Assembly (NCBI RefSeq): GCF_026262505.1 | Contig: NC_067203.1 | Location: 16,256,392 to 16,320,391, forward strand | Direction of reading: 5' to 3' | DNA from: Trichomonas vaginalis G3 | Taxonomy: Eukaryota; Parabasalia; Trichomonadida; Trichomonadidae | Length of the DNA: 64,000 bases | Part shown: piece by piece, positions 1-10,476 of the stretch | Layout: each line of letters starts with the position of its first letter | Numbering within the stretch: position 1 is the first letter of the stretch | Program-made: the position numbers and the translations under genes | The notes under the pieces: generated by a model | Told to the model about the DNA's origin: nothing | Database searches by the model: none | What the model saw: the letters and a program-made list of their open reading frames with translations, nothing else

Positions 1-126
1 TCATTCCTGCCACTAGATAATGATATTATTAAATCGATGAGGATAAATGAGTATTGTAACTATGAATCTTTTATTTGTGATTCAATGATATGGAATGTTT
101 TAAGTGTTTTAATTACTGTGATGTAG
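1..126 (+). CDS. 3' end of an unidentified protein (partial)
   Basis: The frame starting at base 1 is open for 41 codons and ends at a TAG at 124-126. Codon choice looks ordinary for this genome, but the peptide is too short to recognise a family. It may be the tail of a gene that begins before the window or a chance open frame. Confidence 0.3.
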   Translation, partial: SFLPLDNDIIKSMRINEYCNYESFICDSMIWNVLSVLITVM

Positions 127-599
127 TATATTTCTTTAAATACTCATTTTTTACATGAAATTGAATTCAAATTTCAAGCAAAACCCATTATTATAAATTT
201 TTCAATATACAAATGGAAATAGATCATCTAATTGATTGTAATGAGAACATTCATTTGGTAAAACTAAGAGGTCGAATTTCCAAAAAAAATTCAAAAAAAT
301 AAAAATAAAAACAAAAAATATGATTTTTATGTCAAAATATCAAAAATGAAAATTTTTTGGAAAAATAGATACATTTTATAATTGATGTTGATACTAAAAT
401 AATGTAATATTGAACACAACCAATTAAATATTAAAGATAATTTATATATACTTTTTCTTTTTTTAAAAACAGATGTAATAACATTAATAATTTACATATA
501 TAATTACAAATGAATAGTATAATTTCCTGGTGATTATTAAAAAAACAAAATTCTAATATCTTTTTCATAAAATATTCTTCAAATGAACAGTGAAAGTCA
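127..599. other. AT-rich intergenic stretch
   Basis: Very AT-rich spacer with long A and T runs. I see no ORF, RNA gene or repeat that I can support. Confidence 0.5.
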
Positions 600-1244
600 T
601 CAGGATTGACCGATCTGATGAGAGCTCTGTATTTCAGGCATTTCGCATTTAGGTTTAGCCCGACTTTGATAAATTGTTCGGTAAAGGTTTTCTCTCAGCC
701 CATCAATGTATTCTGGATTAATAATTTCAAAGGTAGAACTGCAAAAGCTGTATTTTGAAGCGATTGCGTCTGTAAATGCGATGGAATATATTGCGCAGTC
801 TTTGCTGTTCTTTTGCTGAGGGCATTCCATCTCAACGAATGCCTCTTTCTTATCGCATTTAAGGTCAAATATATTGATGAATTTTAATGAAAATTCTAAA
901 GCGTATTTATGGTTTGCGCCTTTAATGGAATCAAAATGAATGAAGCACTTCTTTTTGGCCTTTGGTCTGCAGCATAGAAGTGAAAAATGGAAATTATTAT
1001 AAATAAAAATGAAAATTAAATCCTGTTCTTTGATATTCCTCGTCTTCATGAATTCCCTTGAATCCTCAACAGTGTAGCGGTAAAGCAAGTCTGATATACA
1101 AGGCTCCATGAAGTAAAACAATTTTGAATTTTCTTTGTATTTGCATCTCTGTTGCTCACAAAAGAAATTAATCACTTTGTCAACAACAGACTCCTTTTGA
1201 CGGAGACGTTCCAGGTCTTCGTCACTGAAGGATGCAACAAGCAT
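600..1244 (-). CDS. Ulp1/SENP-like cysteine protease (C48 family)
   Basis: A 214-residue protein with the C48 catalytic order: His86 in NNFHFSLL, Asp105 in FIHFDS, Gln144 and Cys150 in CPQQKNSKDCA. Proteases of this fold remove SUMO, NEDD8 or related modifiers from proteins; the short, nearly domain-only length is closest to SENP8/Ulp1-core enzymes. The substrate cannot be told from sequence. The ATG at 1244 follows an initiator-like TCAGTT about 10 bases upstream. Adenovirus-type proteases share this fold, but this gene lies 25 kb outside the Maverick and has no element-type promoter, so I treat it as a host gene. The catalytic set is complete. Confidence 0.72.
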   Translation of the reverse strand: MLVASFSDEDLERLRQKESVVDKVINFFCEQQRCKYKENSKLFYFMEPCISDLLYRYTVEDSREFMKTRNIKEQDLIFIFIYNNFHFSLLCCRPKAKKKCFIHFDSIKGANHKYALEFSLKFINIFDLKCDKKEAFVEMECPQQKNSKDCAIYSIAFTDAIASKYSFCSSTFEIINPEYIDGLRENLYRTIYQSRAKPKCEMPEIQSSHQIGQS

Positions 1245-1751
1245 TTTACAACTGAAAATTTACCACACAATTTTTTCCTAAAATTGGACAGCATAATAGT
1301 CATACTACATATTTTAAAAGATGATCAAAAAATAAATTTTGCCGAAACCATCGGTATCTGTCTCAAATTAAGACAGAAAATTTTATGATCTGAAATTTAC
1401 TTCAAATGTTTATATGTCATTTGATTTTATTGTAAGAGCTCTCATAGGTAGAGCCAAAGTGTGTTATCAACATCCTTCAATGATAGCGATTTTATCTAAT
1501 TTATTTTTGATTTTTTTAAACCATGGCTTGAAATTTCCTAAATATTATGCATATCGTCGTGCATCAATAGTGCAAAAGGTTTAATGAAAAGTATAAAAGA
1601 ATCATTCAAGAAAGATATTTCGTTGTGATTAGTTTCAAAAACTCTAGTTATTGTATTGAAAAATAAGCATAGAAGTTATTTTATATATATAGACATGACA
1701 AAAATAACTTTTTATAAAATAACAAAACAAAAAATAATAAAAAATAAAGTT
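1245..1751. other. Intergenic spacer
   Basis: AT-rich spacer between the divergent start of the protease gene and the 3' end of the exportin-like gene. No supported gene. Confidence 0.5.
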
Positions 1752-4700
1752 CTAGAAGTATATGGATGATTCCTGAACAACTGTATCTTCTTCGTGATTA
1801 TAGGCAGGTATTAATTTATCTTCAACTTTATCAGATTCGCTTTTTAGTCTCGAATAAGGTTTCTTATTACGGGAAAAGTCAAGTTCTGGATCATGTTTGC
1901 TTAGTCCACTATATGTACATATGAATCTCTGTAAAAATTCTGTATGAGAATTCGTAATTATTCCTTCAATTAGAGATCTTACGATTTGTGGATCAGAAGA
2001 AAGAATATTCGATAAAACATCAACGAAATAGTCAATAGATTCTGTTAAAGGGTTTGTATAGTTCGAGAGATTTACAATTTTTGCATATTCAGCGAATGCA
2101 AATTTTGTTTTTCCTGTTGAACAAATTCTGAGCATTTCTATGAAAATGTAATCTCCTATCCTGATTTCGTTGTCCTGGTCTATGTTCATATCTGTTTCAA
2201 AAATTGAATCTCTCATATCTTGGCCAAGATCGCATATTGTGCTAATAATTGTATGGAGAAGCTTATGAGCAGCTAATGATGATTTCAAATCATCATTTTC
2301 CATATAAAAAAGTGAATATCTGATTAATAATTTTAATTCTTCTTGAGGAATGAGGTCTATTGAGACATATCGTGAGTCGATGAGACGAGCAAGGTAATTC
2401 AGTATTTCTGGAACACATAAGATGTTTGGATTCTCAATTATTGTAAAACGAAGAATATTTACCAAATTTGTTGGAATTCCGTCGTTAATCTTCCAGAAAT
2501 CAGGGTCTACATATTGAACATAAAAGGTTGAGTTGCGAAGGAATGTAAAAACATAAGGAACAAAACAAGAATTTGGTAAATCACTGAACATACCGAAAAT
2601 ATCGGAAATAAATGATTGCCCAAGTACATTTATCGACTTGATAGGTACAAATGTCTTTAATATCATATTAAAAACTTGTAAAGTTTTTTCAATTGAATTT
2701 CTCAACAAAATAATCATATTTTCATCTTGTTTCTCTCTTGTTTGGTATCCAGCATATGATTCTAGTAGAGTTCTAACGATTTGATGTATTCCTCCATATA
2801 ATTCGGAAACATATGGATTTAATATTGAAATTGGATTGTTTTCATCACTATCTGGATTAATAAGTACTTCATATGCCAGATATACATCACAGAAATGACA
2901 ATATTGGGCTACTGTTGCTGGATTATCGAGATTGAAATTATTTAATGCATTTTCAAAGCTTGTTCTGACAAAATTATATACATTTCCGAAGAAATTATCT
3001 TTGTATGCTCTGAATTCTTCAACTTCTTCAGGTTTGGCCTCTAATTGACTTTCATCTTTTTTCATAACATTCAATTTTTGTTCTAACATAAGTTCTATGC
3101 TACAAACAAGCTTTATCAACGAGACATGGCTATTCTGATTCACAATCTGAAGAATTTTCCCAAAATTATCCATAATTATTGGAATTAAAGGTTCCGGACT
3201 CAATTCTTCGTTTCCAGGAGTCGGACCATTTACAAAAATCAGCCAATCTCTTCGGTCTTCTTCTTTATATCCTGAGAAATAAAACAGTTTTGAAAGGCAT
3301 TCAGCGGCCACTGCATGGAGAATAACTTCCTCTCTACGGAAGTACGCCATTAACTTTGTAATTATGGGCTGAAGAGCAGATTGATACTCATTTCTCCTCA
3401 AAACTTGGTAAATTTGGGCCAAATAATAAGCTGCTAAACAAGCATTTTCTATATTTTCATTGTCCAGCATTTCTATGTAAAATTCCAAAGTTGAATTTAA
3501 AATATTATTTTGTTCGTTTCTAAATGATTCTTTCATAATCGGGACAACAATAGAAGCCATAGTTGTGATTTTCTCATATATATTATAAGGTTTTCCTTCA
3601 GCTTTTCCTTCAATTAATAAATTAAATTCTTCAAGTATTTGATTTGAAAGATTCACACTTGCAAACCTATAAATAGAATTAACCAAGTTCAAATGTGCAT
3701 AGAACATTGACTTTTGATCATTAATTTGGAATAAAACGTTATTATCTTGATCAATAGTTATTGGATGGTCAATTCCCATCATAATTGCATTGGTTATGAT
3801 TGGAATTGAATCATGGATCACGTCATAAAGAGTTCTTTCCGAATTTCCCAGCTTAATTATTACATTCATGAAAAGTTTGTCAAAAAACTTTACAAATGTC
3901 AAATAATACTGACAATAAGTATCACGATCACTTTCCAACATTTTGAAACCGATAAATTCAAACAATTTTGCCATGAAAAAAATTATAACTGAAAGATTGT
4001 CTTTGTAAGACCAAATTGATAAATTAAAGTCAGATATATCATCGTAAACATTTGGAATGAGTTTAATAAAGATTTCGAAGAAATCATTATCAGTCATAAT
4101 TTTTTCTGTTTCAAAAGCCATGTCAAGGTGTCTTAAATAGCTAATTATCTTACAGAAAAGGTCTATCTCAGCAAATCCAGAGCCGTTTTCATGAAAACGG
4201 AACTCCATTAAAGATAATAAAGATTTACAAAGAGGAGCAAGGACTATTTGATAATTTGCTTCAAGAAACTCTAGTAAATGATCAATACCGTAGTCTATGT
4301 CTATTACTTTGCATATTTTCGAAATAAAATCAAACATTTCAAAATAAAGAAATTTTGTTTGCTCGTCTAGTTCAAAACTGAATGTAAATCCAATAAAATT
4401 CATATAAACTGCACTGTATTGACTGAGATCTTTAATTAATTGAATTGTAAAAATATCTCGCGTAATATCGTTTTTAATTCGGGTATATAAGATGCTTGCT
4501 ATTGTTTTAATGACGTGCATTGATATGAGAACGTTGTTGACGGCTTCTGGCGAAATTTCAAAGTTTAGAACGTTTTGAACGAGATCTTTCCAATTGTCTG
4601 GCCAATCATTCGATATAATTTTATCTAGTATATCATAAGACATAGATAATATTTCTGATTCTTGACTTGCTATTGTTGTACAATATTCTAACCATTTCAA

Positions 4701-4928
4701 TTTGAATTCTGAGCATGATTTATTATTTTTATCCCATTTTTGACCAACATTTGCTTGAATTGCTTGCATCAATAGCTGAAAATATTCAATATCCATATCA
4801 TTTTGAAGTAAATCAAACGAATTCTCAAGAAAATTTGGAGATTCAATGAATTGTTTAATGGTTTCAGTAGATCCTTCCTCGTTGTTTTTCATTTTGCAAC
4901 AAATTTCAATCCATGATTGAAGGTTCAT
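1752..4928 (-). CDS. Exportin-like karyopherin-beta (HEAT-repeat transport receptor)
   Basis: A 1058-residue, all-helical, leucine- and isoleucine-rich protein with no TM segment or low-complexity tail; the length is close to exportin-1 (about 1070). Residues about 90-125 contain an ILDKII...DWPDNWKDL segment, which matches the XPO1-type N-terminal signature (a hydrophobic helix followed by WPxxW). Karyopherins of this class carry cargo through nuclear pores with Ran-GTP. The N-terminal motif and size support the superfamily; the exact member (exportin-1, -4, -5, -7 or -T) is not resolved. The ATG at 4928 is preceded by a good initiator, TCATTTAT. No frameshift is seen. Confidence 0.5.
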   Translation of the reverse strand: MNLQSWIEICCKMKNNEEGSTETIKQFIESPNFLENSFDLLQNDMDIEYFQLLMQAIQANVGQKWDKNNKSCSEFKLKWLEYCTTIASQESEILSMSYDILDKIISNDWPDNWKDLVQNVLNFEISPEAVNNVLISMHVIKTIASILYTRIKNDITRDIFTIQLIKDLSQYSAVYMNFIGFTFSFELDEQTKFLYFEMFDFISKICKVIDIDYGIDHLLEFLEANYQIVLAPLCKSLLSLMEFRFHENGSGFAEIDLFCKIISYLRHLDMAFETEKIMTDNDFFEIFIKLIPNVYDDISDFNLSIWSYKDNLSVIIFFMAKLFEFIGFKMLESDRDTYCQYYLTFVKFFDKLFMNVIIKLGNSERTLYDVIHDSIPIITNAIMMGIDHPITIDQDNNVLFQINDQKSMFYAHLNLVNSIYRFASVNLSNQILEEFNLLIEGKAEGKPYNIYEKITTMASIVVPIMKESFRNEQNNILNSTLEFYIEMLDNENIENACLAAYYLAQIYQVLRRNEYQSALQPIITKLMAYFRREEVILHAVAAECLSKLFYFSGYKEEDRRDWLIFVNGPTPGNEELSPEPLIPIIMDNFGKILQIVNQNSHVSLIKLVCSIELMLEQKLNVMKKDESQLEAKPEEVEEFRAYKDNFFGNVYNFVRTSFENALNNFNLDNPATVAQYCHFCDVYLAYEVLINPDSDENNPISILNPYVSELYGGIHQIVRTLLESYAGYQTREKQDENMIILLRNSIEKTLQVFNMILKTFVPIKSINVLGQSFISDIFGMFSDLPNSCFVPYVFTFLRNSTFYVQYVDPDFWKINDGIPTNLVNILRFTIIENPNILCVPEILNYLARLIDSRYVSIDLIPQEELKLLIRYSLFYMENDDLKSSLAAHKLLHTIISTICDLGQDMRDSIFETDMNIDQDNEIRIGDYIFIEMLRICSTGKTKFAFAEYAKIVNLSNYTNPLTESIDYFVDVLSNILSSDPQIVRSLIEGIITNSHTEFLQRFICTYSGLSKHDPELDFSRNKKPYSRLKSESDKVEDKLIPAYNHEEDTVVQESSIYF

Positions 4929-4941
4929 AAAGTAACAATAT

Positions 4942-4950
4942 AATAAATGA
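4942..4950 (-). promoter_or_regulatory. Initiator (Inr) of the exportin-like gene
   Basis: On the minus strand this reads TCATTTATT, matching the trichomonad Inr pattern TCA-Py-T/A-T/A. Its A lies 20 bases before the ATG at 4928. The assignment is by pattern and position. Confidence 0.5.
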
Positions 4951-5081
4951 TGCTTTTGAGAGGCTAAAGATTAGTATGATAAAAGTATTATACGGGATAC
5001 TTAATTTATTATCAGTAAAAAAAGAAAATTTATATTCACTTTTTAAAACTATTAGAATTAATCATTCTTCACGTAGTTATA

Positions 5082-7208
5082 CTATAATATGACGCATTTT
5101 TCGATATTTGCACCATGTGGACGAAGAATTTCTGCGGCTTCTTTACTATTAAATTTTACAGCTTTTTGGAGTGCGGTTTCTCCATCATTATCTTTTTCAT
5201 TGATATTTAAACCATGTGAAAGAAGAAGTTCAATTACATCTTTGCTATTATTAATTGCGGCTTTATGAAGAGCTGTTTTCCCATCATTATCTTTTTCATT
5301 GATATCAGCTCCATTTATAATAAGAATTTCAGCTATTTCTTTATAATTATTGGCTACTGCAATATGCAAAGCAGTTTCTCCATCATTATTTTTTTCATTA
5401 ATATCCGGACCATGTGAAACTAGAACGTCAACCAGTTCTTTTCTGTTTAAACGTGTTGCATAATGAAGAGCCGTTTTTCCATATTTATTTTTTTCATTGA
5501 GATTTGCGCCACATGAAAGAACAAACTCAAGTATTTCTTTGCTTTTCTTCAATACTGCAATATGCAAAGGAGTTTCTCCGGATTTATCTTTTTCATTGAT
5601 ATCTGCACCATGTGAAAGAAGAAGTTCAAAAATTTCTTGATAATTTAGAGCTATTGCAATATGCAAAGGTTTTTCTCCGGATTTATATTTTTCATTGATA
5701 TTTGAACCATGCGAAACAAGGATTTCGGCTGCATCTTTACAATTATATTTTACAGCTTCATGGAATGCGGTTTCTCCATCATTATCTTTTTCATTGATAT
5801 TTAAACCATGTGAAAGAAGAAGTTCAATTACATCTTTGCTATTATTAATTGCGGCTTTATGAAGAGCTGTTTTCCCATCATTATTTTTTTCATTGACATC
5901 TGCACCATGCGTAATAAGAAGTTCAGCTATTTCTTTATAATTATTGGCTACTGCAATATGCAAAGCAGTTTCTCCATCATTATCTTTTTCATTGATATTT
6001 AAACCATGTGAAAGAAGAAGTTCAATTACATCTTTGCTATTATTAATTGCGGCTTTATGAAGAGCTGTTTTCCCATCATTATCTTTTTCATTGATATCAG
6101 CTCCATTTATAATAAGAAGTTCAGCTATTTCTTTATAATTATTGGCTACTGCAATATGCAAAGCAGTTTCTCCATCATTATTTTTTTCATTGACATCTGC
6201 ACCATATTTAATAAAAAGTTCAACTATCTCTTTATTATTATTGTTTACAGCAATTTGTAAAACAGTATCCTCAAATTGATTTTTTGCATTGATATTTGCT
6301 CCATGTGAAAGGAAATATTCGCATATGGATGGAATACCAAACTTTATTGAATAAAGAAAACATTGACCAATATCATTGGTTTGATCGAAATAAACTAAAA
6401 ATGAATCAATATCATTACACTCTAGGCAATAATATAAACTGATTTGTATGTTGTATTCGTTCATCAAGAATGTAACAAAATCAATGTTGTGAGAAATATT
6501 TGCATATTCCATGCATTTTTCATTTGGTTTTTGATATTTCATACATTCACTCATGATATCTGGATTTCCACTTAAAAATGAACATTCAAGACATGTTCGA
6601 GTTATTTCTGAGTTAAATTTCGATCTTAATAACTTGAAACAATCAACCGATCCATAGTAACAACATAATTCAAGTAATGAATATCCTAAGCTGGTATGAC
6701 ATGGATATAAATCGCTGATAAGTTTTTCATCTTTATCAAATGTTTCTCTTTCGGTGAATAAGATGAATTGTTCTAGGTCATCATTCATAATTGCTCTGTA
6801 TATCGTATTTTCTGAAAGAATATCTAGATTTTTTAAATAGCTCTCATGATAAAAATCGTATCTCCTTAATTTAATTCCATATTCTTTATAAAATACGCAT
6901 CTAGAAACATAATAACTTGCATCGACCTCTTTTACTTTATATTCATCAAAAATTCGTTTGGCAAGTGCTAAATATGATTTCGTATAGCGGTTATTATACA
7001 AAATACAATTGAAGATATCTCTTATAATATTTTGTGCAGGAACAATCTTTGAATCAATCAAATTTGTTTTGATCATTTCATAAATCGAGTTTAAATCTTC
7101 TTCTTTTTGAGTTTTTAACCGATACAATGCATTATATGAATCGATGTAATACTTACAGATGCTTCTTAATTCGCGATATTTACTTTGATGATTGTCTTGT
7201 TCAGACAT
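5082..7208 (-). CDS. Ankyrin-repeat protein with DUF3447-type N-terminus
   Basis: 708 residues. Residues about 1-290 are the helical DUF3447-like region typical of the very large trichomonad ankyrin family. Residues about 295-705 are about 12 ankyrin repeats of 33 residues (pattern DGETALHIAVxNNxKEIAELLIxxGADINEK). Ankyrin repeats bind proteins; the partner is unknown and no catalytic domain is visible. The repeats include near-identical two-repeat blocks of 198 bp, so the array has expanded recently. The frame is intact. The same N-terminal family recurs at 53,024, where the gene is broken. Confidence 0.85.
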   Translation of the reverse strand: MSEQDNHQSKYRELRSICKYYIDSYNALYRLKTQKEEDLNSIYEMIKTNLIDSKIVPAQNIIRDIFNCILYNNRYTKSYLALAKRIFDEYKVKEVDASYYVSRCVFYKEYGIKLRRYDFYHESYLKNLDILSENTIYRAIMNDDLEQFILFTERETFDKDEKLISDLYPCHTSLGYSLLELCCYYGSVDCFKLLRSKFNSEITRTCLECSFLSGNPDIMSECMKYQKPNEKCMEYANISHNIDFVTFLMNEYNIQISLYYCLECNDIDSFLVYFDQTNDIGQCFLYSIKFGIPSICEYFLSHGANINAKNQFEDTVLQIAVNNNNKEIVELFIKYGADVNEKNNDGETALHIAVANNYKEIAELLIINGADINEKDNDGKTALHKAAINNSKDVIELLLSHGLNINEKDNDGETALHIAVANNYKEIAELLITHGADVNEKNNDGKTALHKAAINNSKDVIELLLSHGLNINEKDNDGETAFHEAVKYNCKDAAEILVSHGSNINEKYKSGEKPLHIAIALNYQEIFELLLSHGADINEKDKSGETPLHIAVLKKSKEILEFVLSCGANLNEKNKYGKTALHYATRLNRKELVDVLVSHGPDINEKNNDGETALHIAVANNYKEIAEILIINGADINEKDNDGKTALHKAAINNSKDVIELLLSHGLNINEKDNDGETALQKAVKFNSKEAAEILRPHGANIEKCVIL
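5175..6200 (-). repeat. 198-bp near-identical duplications inside the ankyrin array
   Basis: Blocks of two ankyrin repeats recur almost identically at about 5175-5345, 5785-5945 and 5983-6150; the last two are offset by 198 bases. This suggests recent unequal exchange or gene conversion. Confidence 0.7.
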
Positions 7209-7576
7209 TAAAATTTTTAAAAAGCTGACATGCTGTACTTTTTTTTGATAATTACCTAACTATTGTAGGTAAGTTATTTCCAGGGGAAAGTGAAATAAAA
7301 GAAAATCTGACATTTTTTTCTTTGTTTGAAATTTACCACCATGTTTAAAGAGTGAATACAAGAAAAAGATAGCATTGACATCAAGATTATAAAGCTATAA
7401 ACTTCATCACATGAATATATTATATGCTGCATTAGGGTTATTTGTAACTTTTTTCAAGAAATATATGTTTGAGAACTTATTAATCAATTGAAGATGAATA
7501 CTTCAACTTTGGAGAGATTACACACGCAATATCATACTGAAGATAATTTGTTCAAAAAAAAAATGCGTTCAAAAAA
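7209..7576. other. Divergent intergenic region
   Basis: Separates the ankyrin gene (minus) from the MYCBP gene (plus), so it should hold both promoters. I see no additional gene. Confidence 0.5.
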
Positions 7577-7966
7577 ATGACTGAAGAAGAAACTGTTAAC
7601 GAGAATCCAGTACCAACTGAAGATGAAGATGCAGAATTGTTATCAAAATTAAAACCACAACCAACAGAGGAAGAACTTGAAGCTGAAAGATTGCGAATTC
7701 AACAAGAAAAAGAATATAGACAAATACAATTCAAAAGCTATCTTGAAGAAAAAGGCTTAATGAAACATTTAACAACTATTCTTGTTCACTTTTATGAAAA
7801 TTCTGACAAAGATCATCCAATTGAATACATACAACAGTACTTTTCAACAATGAACGGCGTTGATATCAATCAAGTATTGAAGGAGAACGCAGAAATACAA
7901 CAGAAAATCGAAGAAGCCAAGAAAAAGGTTGCCGATCTTCAAGCACAAATGGCTGAAACCCAATAA
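7577..7966 (+). CDS. MYCBP: c-Myc-binding protein (AMY-1/MYCBP) homologue
   Basis: 129 residues: an acidic N-terminal extension (about 1-45), the MYCBP core at about 50-100 (RQIQFKSYLEEKGLMKHLTT followed by LVHFYENSDKDHPIEYIQQYF), and a C-terminal coiled coil with the pattern ENAEIQQKIEEAKKKVADLQ. The animal protein is about 103 residues, a small helical adaptor that binds c-Myc and AKAPs and is also found with ciliary complexes. Trichomonads are flagellates with no clear Myc, so an adaptor or flagellar role is more likely; that is inference. The ATG at 7577 is the first in frame. Confidence 0.75.
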   Translation: MTEEETVNENPVPTEDEDAELLSKLKPQPTEEELEAERLRIQQEKEYRQIQFKSYLEEKGLMKHLTTILVHFYENSDKDHPIEYIQQYFSTMNGVDINQVLKENAEIQQKIEEAKKKVADLQAQMAETQ

Positions 7967-8615
7967 GAGATATTTCATTAATACTCAATATCTATGTGTT
8001 TTATTAATAAAAATGTTCATTCATTTACTTATATTTAAAGCTCAATAAGCATATAATATATAATATTCTAGAAATTATGATATCTTATTTAAAAAACTAT
8101 TTCTAGTATACATAAAAGTGTTTTGGCTATGAGTTTAGATCCACAAACATTCGAAAGTTCCAAATAATCAACAAAACTCGTTTAATTGAAACACTTCACA
8201 CTGGTATTTCATTAATAATATACTTTTGTTGTTTGTCCATACATTGATGAAAAACTCTTCAATGAATATCACATAAATAAGCGCAAATTTAATTTGATTT
8301 CATTAAAAGTATTTACCTTATCCATGTATATACATATTGAAATAGCTATTTCCCCATTAGCCTCATTAGATAAAAAGATTCAAATGCACAATGTCAATCT
8401 ATAATTTTGATACTTTATCTGTCCTTCAGAGCTTAAAAATTATTTGGTCTGGAATTTAAATGTCCTTAAACAGACATCTTTAGATGATACACAGGTATCA
8501 AAAAATCAAATATCTTCTGGATTTGGTCTTATTAAGAATAAACAATTTAAAAACGATAAAGAGATTAATTACTTTTATAATTATTTATTTATGACCTATT
8601 TTTTTTAATATTATT
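7967..8615. other. Convergent intergenic spacer
   Basis: Lies between the 3' ends of the MYCBP and IFRD-like genes. AT-rich, without a supportable ORF or RNA gene. Confidence 0.5.
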
Positions 8616-9818
8616 TTAATATTCTTCAGAGTTCTTTGCCTCTTTCATCTTACGCTTCTTAGCCATATCCATTTGTCTTTCTTTCTTAGAAACGACTCTT
8701 ACTCTCTCTGTTTCCTTCTTTTGTTTCTTCTTTTCGTGAAGTCTGAGAGATTGGTTCTTTAACTCGAACTCAATAGCATCATGGATGCCTGTATTCTCTG
8801 TCATCTGTGAGGCGAAGTGGTGCCGAGTGACTTTCCTGATTGCATCGACGATGCAAACTTTTCTTGCGCCTTCTATGGTGACAGACTGGTCAGCAAGCAT
8901 GATTTCCTCTGTAAGTTCGTTCGTATCAAAGAATTCGATGATCTTGGCAACCTGTGTTCTGATTGTTTTCTGATCTTGTTTCTTGTCGACTTTCTCTTCG
9001 AGATTTTCGATCTTATTGCGGTATTTGGCAGCAAAGTGTCTGCTATCAGCATTGTACTGCTCCTTGAGCTCGTCTGAGAACTCCTCGACCTCTTTGATGC
9101 ATTCGTAAATAATTGGGATCAAATCGAGGGCTGCGCAGAGGATAATTGACTTCTTTGACTCGAGGGCAACATCCAAAGCATCAGCAAGGTTCTGGGCGAG
9201 CTTTCCAACTGCAACTGTAGAAGATAAAATTGAAAGTAACAAAGCAGTAGCGTTGATGAGAGCAACAACAACTTCTGGCTCGAACTTGACTGTTCTCTTC
9301 TTCTTGTTAGCAATGAGCTCGAGGATTCTGGCGAGAACGCTCTCACATCTCTCTGCGTTTGGAAGAGAGAAGCCTGTAACGAAAGCGATGGCGAAAGCGC
9401 GAGCAGTTTGATCACCTGTCAAAGCTGGAAGGTTTGGCATGAGCTCGTTAAGGAATGAGAAAGCGGCTTCTTGCATCAAGTCATAAGTATTCAATGCGAG
9501 ATTGCACATAACCAAAAGAGCCTCATCATGTTCTTGTCTTGATACTGGCTCTGTAATTGGCTGAAGCAATGAATCAAAGATTGGCTGAATGTGTGGTTCA
9601 AGATCTTCTCCGATATATGTATCAGAGAGAATTTCATTCATTGACTTGAGGGCTGCAAGCCTGATCTCATTGCGTGGAGAAGCGGCTTTCTCGGCGCAAA
9701 TTGGAAGATCAGTTTCCCAATGATCAGCTGTTTTAATTACTTGGCTCTGATCATCGATGGCGTGATCTTGAGCTGTAATCTTATATTGACGACTTCTTCC
9801 GAAACCTGCAATATCCAT
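8616..9818 (-). CDS. IFRD1/IFRD2-like protein (interferon-related developmental regulator)
   Basis: 400 residues. The N-terminal two thirds is an ARM/HEAT-like helical region beginning with the RLAALKSMNEIL type of helix seen in the IFRD family (start of the core about residue 50). The last 60 residues are very basic, with the pattern KKKQKKETERVRVVSKKERQ, corresponding to the basic IFRD C-terminus. Animal and plant IFRD proteins are linked to transcriptional co-regulation and, for IFRD2, to ribosome binding. The gene is less AT-rich than its surroundings, consistent with good expression. The ATG at 9818 is preceded by TCAGTATAA. The frame is intact. Confidence 0.62.
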   Translation of the reverse strand: MDIAGFGRSRQYKITAQDHAIDDQSQVIKTADHWETDLPICAEKAASPRNEIRLAALKSMNEILSDTYIGEDLEPHIQPIFDSLLQPITEPVSRQEHDEALLVMCNLALNTYDLMQEAAFSFLNELMPNLPALTGDQTARAFAIAFVTGFSLPNAERCESVLARILELIANKKKRTVKFEPEVVVALINATALLLSILSSTVAVGKLAQNLADALDVALESKKSIILCAALDLIPIIYECIKEVEEFSDELKEQYNADSRHFAAKYRNKIENLEEKVDKKQDQKTIRTQVAKIIEFFDTNELTEEIMLADQSVTIEGARKVCIVDAIRKVTRHHFASQMTENTGIHDAIEFELKNQSLRLHEKKKQKKETERVRVVSKKERQMDMAKKRKMKEAKNSEEY

Positions 9819-10476
9819 TTATACTGATTTACAGAAAATTTTAATTGTGAAGTTGTAAATAGACACCAAATTTTATCGATAGTTTCAATTCAAAATTTCA
9901 TGGACATATAAAATTTGTCCCACATCAGAATTATTTGTCTATTGAGTTTTTATAATAAAATTTATAAACAATATATTTTCCCCTTCAAACTCTCTCAATT
10001 TCAATTTTGTGATGGGATTCGACCGGCTTCAAAGTGGAAGATTTTAAAAAGTTACTGACGCATGAACAGATAGGGCAATACTTGTAAACTGTTGTAACCA
10101 GGGAAAGACATTCAAATTACCGCAATTTAGTCATTTGTTTTTAATTAAGGATTGAGAATGCCGTAGAATATAAAGCATTTGATATATTGAGGAGGGAATT
10201 CATCATGTGATCTAAAATATAAATCCTTATTGCTTATTTTTGACACGAATTCTTAGATTTTTTTTATAGGAGTTAACTGAACGGTGAATATTTACTATCT
10301 CCCTTTACATTTAATGATAAAATATATTAACTTCACCATTGGTTGATTTGAGGAATTTTGTAAATACATATCTTAGCATTCATTACTTAGTTAAAGGGCG
10401 TCTAATAAGACAAGTTTAGATCAAGACAATTTTTTTAATTATAAACATAAAAACAAGTCGAATAAACTAATTTTTT
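9819..10476. other. Intergenic spacer
   Basis: About 660 bases with no supported gene. It contains the upstream region of the IFRD-like gene. Confidence 0.5.

Noticed and set aside
600..1244. Idea that the Ulp1-like gene is a stray Maverick protease
   Set aside because: It is 25 kb from the element, has an Inr-like rather than TTTTTA start, and resembles SENP-type host proteases.
8785..9415. ORFs overlapping the IFRD-like gene
   Set aside because: Other-frame shadows of a gene with higher G+C content.
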